Assembly: GCF_027594745.1 (NCBI RefSeq)
Contig: NZ_CP110854.1
Span: forward strand, 3,179,501 to 3,243,500
Direction of reading: 5' to 3'
Origin: Saprospira grandis
GTDB lineage: Bacteria > Bacteroidota > Bacteroidia > Chitinophagales > Saprospiraceae
DNA: 64,000 bases
Shown here in pieces: positions 16,326-25,595 of this stretch. Numbering within the stretch: position 1 is the stretch's first letter; every line of letters starts with the position of its first letter. Made by a program: the position numbers and the translations under genes. The notes beneath the pieces are model-generated. The model had not been told where the DNA came from. It made no database searches and saw nothing but the letters and a program-made list of their open reading frames with translations.

Positions 16326-16806
16326 ATGGGGTTTGGGGACGTATTTTATGGAGTATAGGGACGTATCTGATGGAGTTCGGAACGTCATCGATGGGGTTTG
16401 GGGACGTACCTTATGGAGTATAGGGACGTATCTGATGGAGTTTGGAACGTCGTTAATGGGGTTTGGGGACGTATTTTATGGAGTATAGGGAGGTATCTGA
16501 TGGAGTTCGGAACGTCATCGATGGGGTTTGGGGACGTACCTTATGGAGTATAGGGACGTATCTGATGGAGTTCAGAACGTCGTTAATGGGGTTTGGGGAC
16601 GTATTTTATGGAGTATAGGGACGTATCTGATGGAGTTCGGAACGTCATCGATGGGGTTTGGGGACGTACCTTATGGAGTATAGGGACGTATCTGATGGAG
16701 TTCGGAACGTCGTTAATGGGGTTTGGCGACGTATCTGATGGAGTATAGGGACGTATCTGATGGAGTTCAGAACGTCGTTAATGGGGTTTGGCGACGTATT
16801 TTATGG
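16326..16806 (+). repeat. Nested 65-bp tandem repeat array (array A)
   Basis: Units start at 16326, 16391, 16456, 16521, 16586, 16651, 16716 and 16781: seven full copies of exactly 65 bp plus a partial. Each unit is three related subunits of 22, 21 and 22 bp sharing a core like GACGTATnTnATGGAGT. Two unit types alternate (one ending in CATCG, one in CGTTA), so there is a 130-bp higher order. A 65-bp unit cannot keep one reading frame and stops are present, so it is non-coding. There are no unique spacers. Confidence 0.93.
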
Positions 16807-16903
16807 GACTGTTCTTTGCCTAGGCCCAGAACCATGGGCTTTAGCTCATGGTCCTAAAGCAGCCAACTGCCAAAGAAGAAAGCCAAAAGGAAAAAGATAG
16901 ATG

Positions 16904-17025
16904 AGCGGCCTAGCGATGCGGCGGGGTGGCCGTAAGGCCAGACCAAGGCGCCAAAGGCGACGCAGGGCCGAGCAGACCTGCGAGCCCCAAAGCGTAGCGC
17001 CCGCCGCAGGCGGGAGGCCCCAAAA
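16904..17025 (-). repeat. GC-rich element, subfamily II, copy E6
   Basis: On the minus strand it reads GGGGCCTCCCGCC, CGCTACGCTTTGGGGCTCG, core, GTCGCC/GGCGCC arms, a GGCC hairpin and the tail GCATCGCTAGGCC. It sits 6 nt downstream of the cytochrome oxidase stop codon. Confidence 0.8.
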
Positions 17026-17031
17026 CAGCAG

Positions 17032-17658
17032 TTAGAACAGCATATTAAGGAGGAAAAAGAGGACGAGAAAGATCCAGAGGGCATCTAGGAAATGCCAATA
17101 GACGGTGAGGAGTTCTAGGTGGAGTTTTTTGGCGGGGTCGGAGAAATAGACCAATACGCTAACGGGTTCTTTCATGCGGACCGAGGCCACATACATAAAG
17201 TAGAGCAGGAAGGGCAGGCCGCCAAAAACGTGGGCAAAGTGCAGGCCCGAGAGGGCGTATAGATACTGCTTGCCATTGCCAATATTTTCGCCCATCAGGG
17301 CATCTTTGTAGAGGGTCCAGGCCAAAATTTGCATAATGAGAAAAATGGCCGTGAGCAGAAAGGTCAGGTTGAGGGCATTTTGGTACTTCTTAGTTTCATC
17401 CTCTTTATAGGCTGTATTGGCGGCCTTGATGGTCAGGCTGCTGAGGAGAAGCAAAACCGAGTTGGCGATAAAAATGGGGGGGAGGTAAACGCCCTGGCCC
17501 ACCTCATTGGCCGAGCGGGTATAGACATAGCCGATGGCAAAGGCGACAAAGAGGAAAGTGAGGCCTACCAAAAGGAGGTAGAGATAAATTTTTTGGTAGG
17601 GGAGATTAAAGACCGGTTTTTCGTATTGGTCTTGGGGATAATGTTTTCTATTGGCCAT
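17032..17658 (-). CDS. Haem-copper oxidase subunit III-like membrane protein
   Basis: 208 residues with five clear hydrophobic membrane segments. The family signature is in the last third: SGLHFAHVFGGLPFLLYF and LELLTVYWHFLDALWIFLVLFFLL. This is the short five-helix form of cytochrome c oxidase subunit III found in many Bacteroidota. Subunits I and II are not in the window, so it is encoded apart from its partners or is a stand-alone paralogue. It is divergent from the nuclease gene at 17821. Confidence 0.87.
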   Translation of the reverse strand: MANRKHYPQDQYEKPVFNLPYQKIYLYLLLVGLTFLFVAFAIGYVYTRSANEVGQGVYLPPIFIANSVLLLLSSLTIKAANTAYKEDETKKYQNALNLTFLLTAIFLIMQILAWTLYKDALMGENIGNGKQYLYALSGLHFAHVFGGLPFLLYFMYVASVRMKEPVSVLVYFSDPAKKLHLELLTVYWHFLDALWIFLVLFFLLNMLF

Positions 17659-17820
17659 AAGTTGATGCAGTTGAAAAATTAGGTCAAAATAAACAAAGGG
17701 CTGCTATGAGTTTAAGCAACAAGAATCACAGAAGACAGCTTTGGGAAAAATAACTTATGTTTGTCTCTTAACAAACATATAAGAAAAGAGTTGGGGCAGC
17801 CCAACGCAAAAGCAGAACTT

Positions 17821-18630
17821 ATGAATCGATTACTAGCATTTGGCTTTTTATTATTGGGCCTTTGGTCTTGTCAGCCTAGTCCGCAGGCGCCTGGGGGCGC
17901 TAGTCCGGCCCCAGCGGCAGCAGAGCAGCTTTGGACCGCAGAGCAGCTACTGGCAGATGTGCCAGCGGGTCAGGGGGGGCAATTGGTGCGTCATCAATTT
18001 TATCAGCTTTCCTATCGTTTGGATGCAAAAAATGCGGAATGGGCCATGTATCGGATCGACAGCCAGTCGGTAGCGGATGAGCGGGCGCCTAGGCGTTCTG
18101 GTTTTATCCAGGACCCTCAATTGGGGCGGCAAACGGCTAGTGATGCTGATTATCGGGGCTCGGGTTTTGATCGGGGGCATTTGATTCCGGCCGAGGATAT
18201 GGATTTTGATCCCAAGGCCATGGACGAAAGCTTTTATTTATCTAATGTATCGCCTCAGGACCCCAGTTTTAATCGGGGGATTTGGAAAAAGCTAGAGGGG
18301 GACTTGCGAGATTGGGCCTTAGAAAAGGGGGATTTATTGGTGATTACCGGGCCTGTTTTGCCAGCAGAACTGCCTGTGGATGCTCCAAAAATTGCTGGAG
18401 ACATCTTGGTGCCTTCGGCCTTTTACAAAGTCATTGTAGACCTAAAGGCGCGGAAGAGCATTGCCTTTTTATTGGCCAATGAAAAGTCGGATGCAGACTT
18501 AAGCAGCTTTGCTTTGAGTATTCGGGAGTTAGAAAATAAGACGGGCCTTAACTTTTTCCCTAAACTATCGGTGCAGCAGGCAGATGCTTTAGAACAGCAG
18601 AAAGAACTAGGCGATTGGTTGAAGGAATAG
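17821..18630 (+). CDS. DNA/RNA non-specific endonuclease lipoprotein
   Basis: 269 residues from the ATG at 17821; an upstream TTG frame is rejected because this ATG opens a lipoprotein signal (MNRLLAFGFLLLGLWSC, lipid Cys17). A Pro/Ala linker follows. The beta-beta-alpha-metal nuclease motif DRGH is at about 117-120, and the metal Asn in NRGIWKKLE at about 151. Family members cut single- and double-stranded DNA and RNA with one Mg ion. Anchored to the envelope, it could take up nucleic acid from prey or surroundings. It is followed by a strong terminator at 18799. Confidence 0.92.
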   Translation: MNRLLAFGFLLLGLWSCQPSPQAPGGASPAPAAAEQLWTAEQLLADVPAGQGGQLVRHQFYQLSYRLDAKNAEWAMYRIDSQSVADERAPRRSGFIQDPQLGRQTASDADYRGSGFDRGHLIPAEDMDFDPKAMDESFYLSNVSPQDPSFNRGIWKKLEGDLRDWALEKGDLLVITGPVLPAELPVDAPKIAGDILVPSAFYKVIVDLKARKSIAFLLANEKSDADLSSFALSIRELENKTGLNFFPKLSVQQADALEQQKELGDWLKE

Positions 18631-18798
18631 AGGGGATTTGGGGCAGAGAAAAAGAACAAAACTTTTTTTTTATCAAAAGTTTTGCATTTATGTAGAATGC
18701 TTCTATCTTAGCTAACAGAAAACGACAGTATTGGGGCCAATTCGCTTTTGGTTCTTTAATACAAGCGTTAGAATTTGATTGATTTTTGGTGATTAGAA

Positions 18799-18832
18799 GG
18801 TTTGTAAACTCGGTTTACAAACCTTTCTTTTT
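18799..18832 (+). terminator. Rho-independent terminator upstream of the 473-residue gene
   Basis: Perfect 12-bp stem (AGGTTTGTAAAC / GTTTACAAACCT) with a TCG loop, followed by TTC and a run of eight T. It lies about 170 nt after the nuclease stop and 42 nt before the next start, so it could also act as an attenuator for 18874-20295. Confidence 0.85.
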
Positions 18833-18873
18833 TTTCAGCAAAACTGTATATTCAGGGCCTTAATACTACAACT

Positions 18874-20295
18874 ATGCGTCAATTTTTAGAAACCGAACAG
18901 AAAGCCCTAGAAATCAACCTCGACCCTAGAATTTACGGCTCTTTTGCCGAAATTGGGGCGGGGCAAGAAGTGGCTCGTTATTTTTTTAAGGTAGGAGCTG
19001 CGGCGGGGACCATCGCCAAAACGATTTCGGCCTACGACAAAGTGGTCAGTGATGACATTTATGGGCGGGAGCCTTCTGGCCGCTACGTTTGCGAGTCGAG
19101 ATTGTATAAAATGCTAGACCATGAGTATGAGTTGTTGTTGGATCGATTGAGTGGGCAGCGGCCCGACCTCTGTTTGTTTGCCTTTGCCGATACCATTACC
19201 ACCATCAATTACCACCGCACCATCAAGGGGCAGGGTTGGATGGGCATGCGCTTTCAGTTGAGTCCGCATGCAGAGCCCAACGAAATCGTTTTGCATATAG
19301 AGTTGCAGGATGGCAATGCCAATTTGCAGCAGCAGGCGGTGGGGATCTTGGGGGTAAATTTATTATATGCCTGTTATCGCTATCATGCGGATTATAAAGA
19401 GCTTTTGGCCTCTTTGCTGGATAAGCTGGAGGATCGGATTCGGATTGATGTGGTACGCATGAAAGGGCCCGATTTTGAACATATTGACAATCGTCTATTG
19501 CTCTTATCTTTAATAGAGCAAAACCTGACCGATGTGGCTGTTTTTGATAAGAAGGGGCAGCCCGTTCATATATCGGAGTTCTTGTATAAGAAAAACCTCT
19601 TGTTGGTTCGGGGCAACTACAATCCGTCTACCTTGCTGAGCCTAGATATGATTCGGGCCTCGGCGGCGCAATTTAGGGCCGACTTTAGTCGGCGGGCCAT
19701 GGACTGCTTTGTCATGACCGAAATGACCCTTGATAGTCTGCAGGGAGAAGAAAATACCACCGATGAGAAAAACTTTTTGGAACGGGCGCGCTTGCTCAAT
19801 CATTTGGGGCAGTATGTAATGATTACGGACTGCGACCGCTACCATAAGCTCATTCAATACGCCTTTGATTATCGGATTCAGCATTTGGGCTTGGTCCTTG
19901 AAAACAATTTGCTGCTTAGCTTGCTATCGGGCAAATATGAACGGAATAAAGATGGGCGTTTGCTCACGGCCTTTGGCGAGGTATTTACCCGCAATGTGAC
20001 CCTTTATGCCTATCCAGAACTCAAGGAAGGCAGTGGAGAGCTGTTGCAAACCCATAATTTGCCCATTCCAGAAGGTATGCGCAACCTCTATCAGCATTTG
20101 CTGGACCAGCGGCAGATTCGAGATGTAGAAGGCTATAATGAGGATGTTTTACATATTCGCTCTAGAGAAGCCCTGCGCAAAATACAGGCGGCAGAAGAAG
20201 GCTGGGAGGCCATGTTATCGGATCGTGTGGCGCGTTATATTCAGGAAAGAGGGGCCTTTGGTTTTCCATTAGAAAGCATGGAGTTTGACTATTAA
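18874..20295 (+). CDS. Conserved hypothetical protein, 473 residues
   Basis: A soluble protein without signal peptide. The opening (DPRIYGSFAEIGAGQEVARYFFKVGAAAGTIAKTISAYDK) and the segments SRLYKMLDHEY, LFAFADTITTINY and GWMGMRFQL look highly conserved, as in a large uncharacterised family of Bacteroidota and Cyanobacteria-type genomes. No catalytic motif can be named, and I know of no demonstrated function. It is preceded by a terminator-like hairpin and followed after 97 nt by the lipase gene. Confidence 0.75.
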   Translation: MRQFLETEQKALEINLDPRIYGSFAEIGAGQEVARYFFKVGAAAGTIAKTISAYDKVVSDDIYGREPSGRYVCESRLYKMLDHEYELLLDRLSGQRPDLCLFAFADTITTINYHRTIKGQGWMGMRFQLSPHAEPNEIVLHIELQDGNANLQQQAVGILGVNLLYACYRYHADYKELLASLLDKLEDRIRIDVVRMKGPDFEHIDNRLLLLSLIEQNLTDVAVFDKKGQPVHISEFLYKKNLLLVRGNYNPSTLLSLDMIRASAAQFRADFSRRAMDCFVMTEMTLDSLQGEENTTDEKNFLERARLLNHLGQYVMITDCDRYHKLIQYAFDYRIQHLGLVLENNLLLSLLSGKYERNKDGRLLTAFGEVFTRNVTLYAYPELKEGSGELLQTHNLPIPEGMRNLYQHLLDQRQIRDVEGYNEDVLHIRSREALRKIQAAEEGWEAMLSDRVARYIQERGAFGFPLESMEFDY

Positions 20296-20392
20296 GCCGC
20301 TGGCCAAAAAAGCCAAAGAAAAACTTAAATAGGGGCACATTTTTTGATAGGCAAACGGCCGAAGTTAAATAGCATGGAAAAACAATAAATCA

Positions 20393-21661
20393 ATGAAAAC
20401 CAAAGGACTAGCGCCTGTACACTATCTTTTATTTTTAGTTTTCTTACTCCCTACTCGCAGTTTTACCCAACTGCAGTTTAAGTTTCAGCCCCGAGAGCAA
20501 GAAAAAGGGGCCTTCCGATTTTTTGAGCCCAAGGCTGAAGGCATTTCTCCGATCAATTTATTCTTTTTGGCCAAGTTCTCAGAACTGATGTATTTAGAGC
20601 GGATGGAGTACCAGCTGCGCTATCTAGAAAATGGCTATCAGCCAGTAGACAGCATTCCAGATTCGGAGTGGATCAAGCAATATGCAGCAGTTAATGACGA
20701 CAATTTTCAGGAGGCTTTTCAGCTGCGCTTTGCTCATTATTTTGATTATCCCCGACAGTTAACGGGGATGAAAGAGGAGCAGCCTCCGCAGACCAAGAGT
20801 ACCTTCCACTTTATGCGGAAAATGGCCTATTTGGGGGGCAAGAAAGATCAGGGGCTAGATCCCGAGTTGATGATTGTGAATACGCCTAGAGCAGTCGTTT
20901 TGGTCTATAGAGGCACCGATAAAGTAGAAGAAAACGAATGGAGCGAATGGAAGGGGACCGATTTTCGGATTCAGTTGGTTCAAGCGGGGGGCTTTCTCAT
21001 CAATACTAAGGTGCATAAGGGCTTTTGGCAGAGCTTTGACCTGATTCGAGATGAGTTGATGCGAACCTTACAGCAAAAAGAGTTTAAACACAAACCTATC
21101 TGGATTACTGGACATAGTTTGGGTGGTGCTATGGCCATTATTTCGGGCGCTTACCTAAAAGCGGCGGGTCTACCCGTGCAAAATGTCTATACTTTTGCCT
21201 CGCCCCGAACTATTGGAAATAAGAAGTTTGCTGAAAAACTAGCGCAGCTACTGCCGAATAAGGTCCACCGATTTGAGTATTATCTCGACCCCGTGAGTAT
21301 TCTTTGGGCGCCGGGCTATACCAATTGCGGGCAGCGGCATTGGTTTGATGCTGAAGATCTTGGCGGCTATCAATTGCATGAAAATGTAAGAGAACGCTAT
21401 ACTCCGCTTTCTCCTTTCAAGTTTCATAAACACCCTTTCAGAGATAAAAGAACGCTGGGCGAACTTCGCCTGAAAAAGGAAATGGAAAATGCTTGGTTGC
21501 CGGCTTTGCCTATTCGCTTTTGGTATCATAATCCGCAGTTTTACGTAAAAGCCGCCTATGAGCAGCTCACGGAAGAGCAAAAGAAGGTCTTACCCGGAGT
21601 AGACGATAGTTTTCCCTATCTCTATTTTGGCGGAAAATCTGGCATGCCAGGCTCTAAGTAG
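20393..21661 (+). CDS. Secreted class 3 lipase
   Basis: 422 residues. A signal peptide (MKTKGLAPVHYLLFLVFLLPTRSFT) precedes an alpha/beta hydrolase of the lipase 3 family. The nucleophile elbow is GHSLGG (Ser about 241), the oxyanion-region YRGT lies in AVVLVYRGTDK, and the acid and base are probably in DPVSILW and in a following His (HENVRERY or KFHKHPF). The family hydrolyses triacylglycerols or phospholipids. No T9SS domain is present, so it should be periplasmic or released in another way. It ends upstream of a strong terminator at 21783. Confidence 0.87.
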   Translation: MKTKGLAPVHYLLFLVFLLPTRSFTQLQFKFQPREQEKGAFRFFEPKAEGISPINLFFLAKFSELMYLERMEYQLRYLENGYQPVDSIPDSEWIKQYAAVNDDNFQEAFQLRFAHYFDYPRQLTGMKEEQPPQTKSTFHFMRKMAYLGGKKDQGLDPELMIVNTPRAVVLVYRGTDKVEENEWSEWKGTDFRIQLVQAGGFLINTKVHKGFWQSFDLIRDELMRTLQQKEFKHKPIWITGHSLGGAMAIISGAYLKAAGLPVQNVYTFASPRTIGNKKFAEKLAQLLPNKVHRFEYYLDPVSILWAPGYTNCGQRHWFDAEDLGGYQLHENVRERYTPLSPFKFHKHPFRDKRTLGELRLKKEMENAWLPALPIRFWYHNPQFYVKAAYEQLTEEQKKVLPGVDDSFPYLYFGGKSGMPGSK

Positions 21662-21987
21662 TTGGCTATTTTAGAGCTAGCAGCTCTGTTCTAGACAAAA
21701 GGCCCAAAACCTTAGTTTTGGGACTTGTCCAAAAAATACTGAGTTCGCTTAAAAAAAGAGACTAAAAAGATGTAACAAAATGAAGCCCTAGCCATTTATA
21801 AAATGGCTAGGGCTTTTTTTAGAATGCTAGCCTTTGCTGTTTTTTAGGTTAATCAAAATAATATATCTGTAAAAGGGGGTTTTTGTTGCCTTAAATTTTG
21901 CTATTTAATGCCCTAACTACTTACTTTTACATTGACTTTTGGTCAAATAATCAGCAAAATTCAATTGTCTAACTAAAACTAACATTC
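21662..21987. other. Intergenic region with two hairpins
   Basis: 326 bases without a gene. Besides the terminator at 21783-21820 it holds a hairpin at 21694-21729 (GACAA..CCCAAAAC / GTTTTGGG..TTGTC) without a T-run. The rest is AT-rich leader of the metalloprotease gene; no promoter was called with confidence. Confidence 0.5.
21783..21820 (+). terminator. Rho-independent terminator of the lipase gene
   Basis: Perfect stem AGCCCTAGCCATTT / AAATGGCTAGGGCT around a short ATA loop, followed by a run of T. Confidence 0.93.
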
Positions 21988-24900
21988 ATGAGGTTACTCT
22001 ACAGCTTACTGCTATTTACTGGACTGACTACAGGTCTTTTGGCCCAAAAACCAGCCAATGCACCCCGACCTGCCCAAAATCAAACTAGTTTTCAACGCAC
22101 GCCCTCTGGCCATATTCGCTGTGCTACTGTTGAAATGGAAGCTGAACGCATGCGCAAGCAGCTCAAAACAAATTATGTAGAAGATTTTGAACGCTGGATT
22201 GCCCCTAAAGTAGCGGAATACAAACAAAAAGCGGCTAGAGGCGGTGCCAAATCAGTGGTCTATAGAATTCCTGTGGTGGTGCATGTACTACATAATGGCG
22301 ACCCCATAGGCACAGACGAAAATATTTCTGATGCCCAAATCTTGTCACAAATTCAGGTAATGAATGAGGACTTCCGCAAATTGGCAGGAACCCCCGGCGA
22401 TGGATCTGGGGTAGATGTGGAGATCGAGTTCTGTATGGCCCAATATGATGAAACAAATGGACCGTCTACTGGAATTAACCGTGTAAATATTGGACAAACA
22501 GGGGTTACTAGAAATCAATTAGAAAATACGATTAAGCCTAACACACAATGGGACCCTACCCAGTACCTGAATATGTGGACCTGCCGCTTTGTGGCTCCAG
22601 ATGCAAGCTTATTGGGGTACGCCCAATTTCCAGATGCCTCTGGCTTAGCTGGTATGCCTGGAGGTGGTGCCGCAAATACAGATGGAGTCGTTATGCTTTT
22701 TAGTGCCTTTGGTTCTTCGGCGATTGCGCCTGGCGGAACCTATAACGCACCCTACGATCTAGGTCGAACAACTACTCATGAGGTGGGCCACTGGCTTGGC
22801 CTTCGCCATATCTGGGGCGATGGCAACTGTTCTGTAGATGACTTTTGTGCAGATACTCCAGAGTCTGATGCGGCTAACTTTGGTTGTGCTACGGGCCATG
22901 TTTCTTGTACTACTACAGATTTAGTCGAGAATTATATGGATTATTCTAATGATGCCTGTATGAATAACTTTACTGCTGACCAAAAAGCACGGATGGTCGT
23001 GGTCATGAATAACTCGCCTCGTCGGATGGAACTAGCTAGCTCTACCAAATGTGCACCTCCAACGCCAACTATTGCCTTTGATTTGGACCAAACGGCAGTA
23101 ACTGAAGGGACCGATTGTAATTTTCAGGAGTTTACCCTAGATCTCAATATTGCTCTTCCCCCTTCTGATGATGCCGTCATTACTTTTGTTCCTTCTGGAA
23201 CGGCTACCCAAGGCGAAGATTATGACTTTTTTCCTAGCTCAGTTACCTTTTTAGCGGGCCAACAAAACACTCAAACCCTAACGGTTCGTATCTATAATGA
23301 TGGAATTATTGAAGCAACAGAAGACTTTACTATTGGCATGAATCTAAGCACTGTAGGCGATGCCGCAATTACAACAGCCGATACTCGCCAACATGTATTT
23401 ACGGTCCAAGATGATGATTATGCGCCTATCGCTAACCAATTAGTTGATGTGATCAATGTAGACTTTGAATCTGGTGGCGGTGGATTTACAACCGATGGAA
23501 ACGCAGGTTCTGACCTCTTCGGTCTAGGTACTGCCGCTACAGCTTCTAGTGCATTTTGGACCATCGACAACAGCAATGCAACTACTTTTGCTTATACCAA
23601 TGATGATGAATGTAATTGCGATAAGGGCGCAGATTACCTCCTTTCTCCGGTCTTTAGCTTGCAAAATGCCAATTCTACAACCTTTAGCTTTGATCATGCT
23701 TTTGCCGATGAAGCGCCTGAAACTGGAGTGGTTTCTATTTCTACCAATGGCGCCGCAGGTCCCTTTGTACCCCTCCTAACGCTAAGTAATACTAGCACAA
23801 ATGATGGTGGAGGTCGCCGGACGACACCCTGGGTAACTGTCAATAGCAATCTAGATGCTTACCTTGGCCAAAATAACCTTATGCTCCGCTTTGAGTATAG
23901 CGATGGCGGCGACTGGATGTATGGCATGGCCATAGATAATATCCTTTTGCAGGCTAACTTTAATACGAATATCCAAGAGGCTGTGAATACGGCCAATAAT
24001 GATGATCTTCCCCTTGGCCCAAACAATATGGTGTATTTCTACGATCCCGCTACTTCTAATGTGATGGGAAGCATTGAAAATACTTCGGCTTGGGACTATG
24101 GTTGTACCACTCTAGAGGTAGACCGCTCTACGGCGAGTAATGCTGGACCTACCGCTCCTTTCATCGATTTGCTTGCAGCCAATGCCCTAATGGCCAAAAC
24201 CTTTTACCTAGATCCCTCTAGCAATAATGCCTCAGGAACCTATAACGCAACTTTCTATTTTACAGAAGCAGAAATCGCCGCTTGGGAGGCCGCTACTGGA
24301 AAAACAAGAGCCGATCTCAAAATTGTAAAGGTGGCCAATAATCCAATTTCAGATGTGACGCCTGGCAATTATGCGAGCTATAATATCGAATATGTTCCAG
24401 CAACTATAGGTAGCTTTGGCGCCAATGGCGTAACGCTTTCGGCTAACTTTAGCACCGGCTTTTCTGGCTTTGGTTTTGGCGATCCTAGTCCCACTTTGTT
24501 GTCTAATAACCTACTCTCTTTTGAGGCCAAAAGAGCCGGAGACCAAGCTTTGCTAAGCTGGGAAACAACCGCCGAGGAAGGCTGCAATAGCTTTAGCCTA
24601 CAGCATTCTGCAAATGGAATTGACTTTGAAGATCTTTTCCAAATTACGGCAGAAGGCCAAGCCGCTAGCTATCAGAAAGTTCATGCACGGCCGCTCAATG
24701 GCTATAATTATTATCGCCTCTTGCAGCATTTTGATAATGGCAGCACCTATTACTCTTCGGTCCGTGTACTCGATATGCGCCGTAATACCCTAGAGGCCAT
24801 TCGCCTACAACCCAACCCCGCCCGAGAGCAAATTAACCTGCTATTTTACAGCAACTACAATAGCGAGATCCAAATGGAAATTGTAGATGCTTTGGGCCGA

Positions 24901-25044
24901 CAAATTACGCCTCCAACAAGAGTGAGCGTGAGTGAAGGAGAGAACCAATTCCAGTTCCCACTTCAAGATTTGGCCGCCGGAATTTACTTCTTGCGCATCC
25001 AGCAAGGCGGGCAGAACTACCACCGCCGCTTTGTCAAACAATAA
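21988..25044 (+). CDS. Secreted M43 metalloprotease with T9SS sorting domain
   Basis: 1018 residues. Signal peptide MRLLYSLLLFTGLTTGLLAQ. The M43 (cytophagalysin/pappalysin-type) catalytic domain has the zinc site HEVGHWLGLRH (H264, H268, H274; Glu265 catalytic) and a Met-turn region NYMDYSNDACM. A Calx-beta domain (about 360-475), a beta-sandwich region with a bound-ligand look (about 490-660) and linkers follow. The last ~85 residues are a T9SS type A sorting domain (LQPNPAREQINLLFY ... LAAGIYFLRIQQ). It should be exported to the cell surface or medium and digest protein, in line with a predatory or polymer-degrading life. It ends at a terminator directly joined to a GC-rich element. Confidence 0.93.
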   Translation: MRLLYSLLLFTGLTTGLLAQKPANAPRPAQNQTSFQRTPSGHIRCATVEMEAERMRKQLKTNYVEDFERWIAPKVAEYKQKAARGGAKSVVYRIPVVVHVLHNGDPIGTDENISDAQILSQIQVMNEDFRKLAGTPGDGSGVDVEIEFCMAQYDETNGPSTGINRVNIGQTGVTRNQLENTIKPNTQWDPTQYLNMWTCRFVAPDASLLGYAQFPDASGLAGMPGGGAANTDGVVMLFSAFGSSAIAPGGTYNAPYDLGRTTTHEVGHWLGLRHIWGDGNCSVDDFCADTPESDAANFGCATGHVSCTTTDLVENYMDYSNDACMNNFTADQKARMVVVMNNSPRRMELASSTKCAPPTPTIAFDLDQTAVTEGTDCNFQEFTLDLNIALPPSDDAVITFVPSGTATQGEDYDFFPSSVTFLAGQQNTQTLTVRIYNDGIIEATEDFTIGMNLSTVGDAAITTADTRQHVFTVQDDDYAPIANQLVDVINVDFESGGGGFTTDGNAGSDLFGLGTAATASSAFWTIDNSNATTFAYTNDDECNCDKGADYLLSPVFSLQNANSTTFSFDHAFADEAPETGVVSISTNGAAGPFVPLLTLSNTSTNDGGGRRTTPWVTVNSNLDAYLGQNNLMLRFEYSDGGDWMYGMAIDNILLQANFNTNIQEAVNTANNDDLPLGPNNMVYFYDPATSNVMGSIENTSAWDYGCTTLEVDRSTASNAGPTAPFIDLLAANALMAKTFYLDPSSNNASGTYNATFYFTEAEIAAWEAATGKTRADLKIVKVANNPISDVTPGNYASYNIEYVPATIGSFGANGVTLSANFSTGFSGFGFGDPSPTLLSNNLLSFEAKRAGDQALLSWETTAEEGCNSFSLQHSANGIDFEDLFQITAEGQAASYQKVHARPLNGYNYYRLLQHFDNGSTYYSSVRVLDMRRNTLEAIRLQPNPAREQINLLFYSNYNSEIQMEIVDALGRQITPPTRVSVSEGENQFQFPLQDLAAGIYFLRIQQGGQNYHRRFVKQ

Positions 25045-25073
25045 TAGGCAGCTACTGCTTGATTATTAAATAG

Positions 25074-25106
25074 ACAGCTCAACAGTTTTGTTGGGCTGTT
25101 TTTTTT
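25074..25106 (+). terminator. Terminator of the M43 protease, fused to element E7
   Basis: Stem ACAGCTCAAC / GTTGGGCTGT (one G-T pair) with loop AGTTTT, followed by a T-run of eight or so. The element head GGGGCTGCCCC starts at the very next base. Confidence 0.88.
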
Positions 25107-25507
25107 GGGGCTGCCCCTCCCGCTGGGTTGAAAGCCAGCGCAAAGCGGTATCGCTTTGCGAAGCTATACAAAATGAGGGTTAAAACCCTCATGAATTATC
25201 GCTCGGGTCGGGCTGTTTCAGGGCTCGCAGGTCTGCTCGGCCCTGCGCCAGCAAGCTGGCTAGGTCTGGCCTTCGGCCACCCTTGTCCATCCCTCAGCCT
25301 GCGGCGCTTCGCGCCTGTAGGACGCAGATTTGGACCTCCAATATATTATTGCGTAGCAATACCGCTTTAAAGGGCCGAAGGCCCGCGGCTGAGGGGCTGT
25401 AGCAGGGCCGCCGAAGGCGGCAGACCCAGCGGGCGCAGCCCGCGCAGGGCCGAGCAGACCTGCGAGCTGCGCAATGGCCCGACCCGCCCGCAGGGCGGGG
25501 CAGCCCC
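25107..25507. repeat. Inverted pair of GC-rich elements, copies E7a and E7b
   Basis: Nearly fills the 551-base gap after the protease gene. E7a (plus) carries the optional ~85-bp module (25119-25205: AAGCGGTATCGCTTTGCG hairpin, then GAGGGTTAAAACCCTC hairpin) and GCCAGC/GCTGGC arms. E7b (minus) ends GGGGCAGCCCCAAAAAAA and uses GCCGCC/GGCGGC arms. Between them is AT-rich sequence with a second relative of the GCGTAGCAATACCGC module. Heads face outward, as at 6086-6518 and 11425-11757. Confidence 0.85.
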
Positions 25508-25595
25508 AAAAAAATAAGAAAAAGAGAAGGCAGCTATTTGGGTTTTAGATTTCCCTTGGGCTGCTTATCTTTGGAGCTTATATAAAAAATGAAAC

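Noticed and set aside
15867..16806. CRISPR array
   Set aside because: The repeats are contiguous or built from nested subunits with no unique spacers of regular length, and no cas genes are present. The same applies to 55337-55603.
18799..18832. Riboswitch before the 473-residue gene
   Set aside because: The hairpin is a simple perfect stem with a T-run and no further conserved fold; a terminator explains it.
25128..25509. Short ORFs in GC-rich elements with RSARPC- or LLGPA-like words, here and at other copies
   Set aside because: The shared peptide words come from the conserved element core read in various frames; lengths, frames and starts differ between copies and hairpins explain the conservation.
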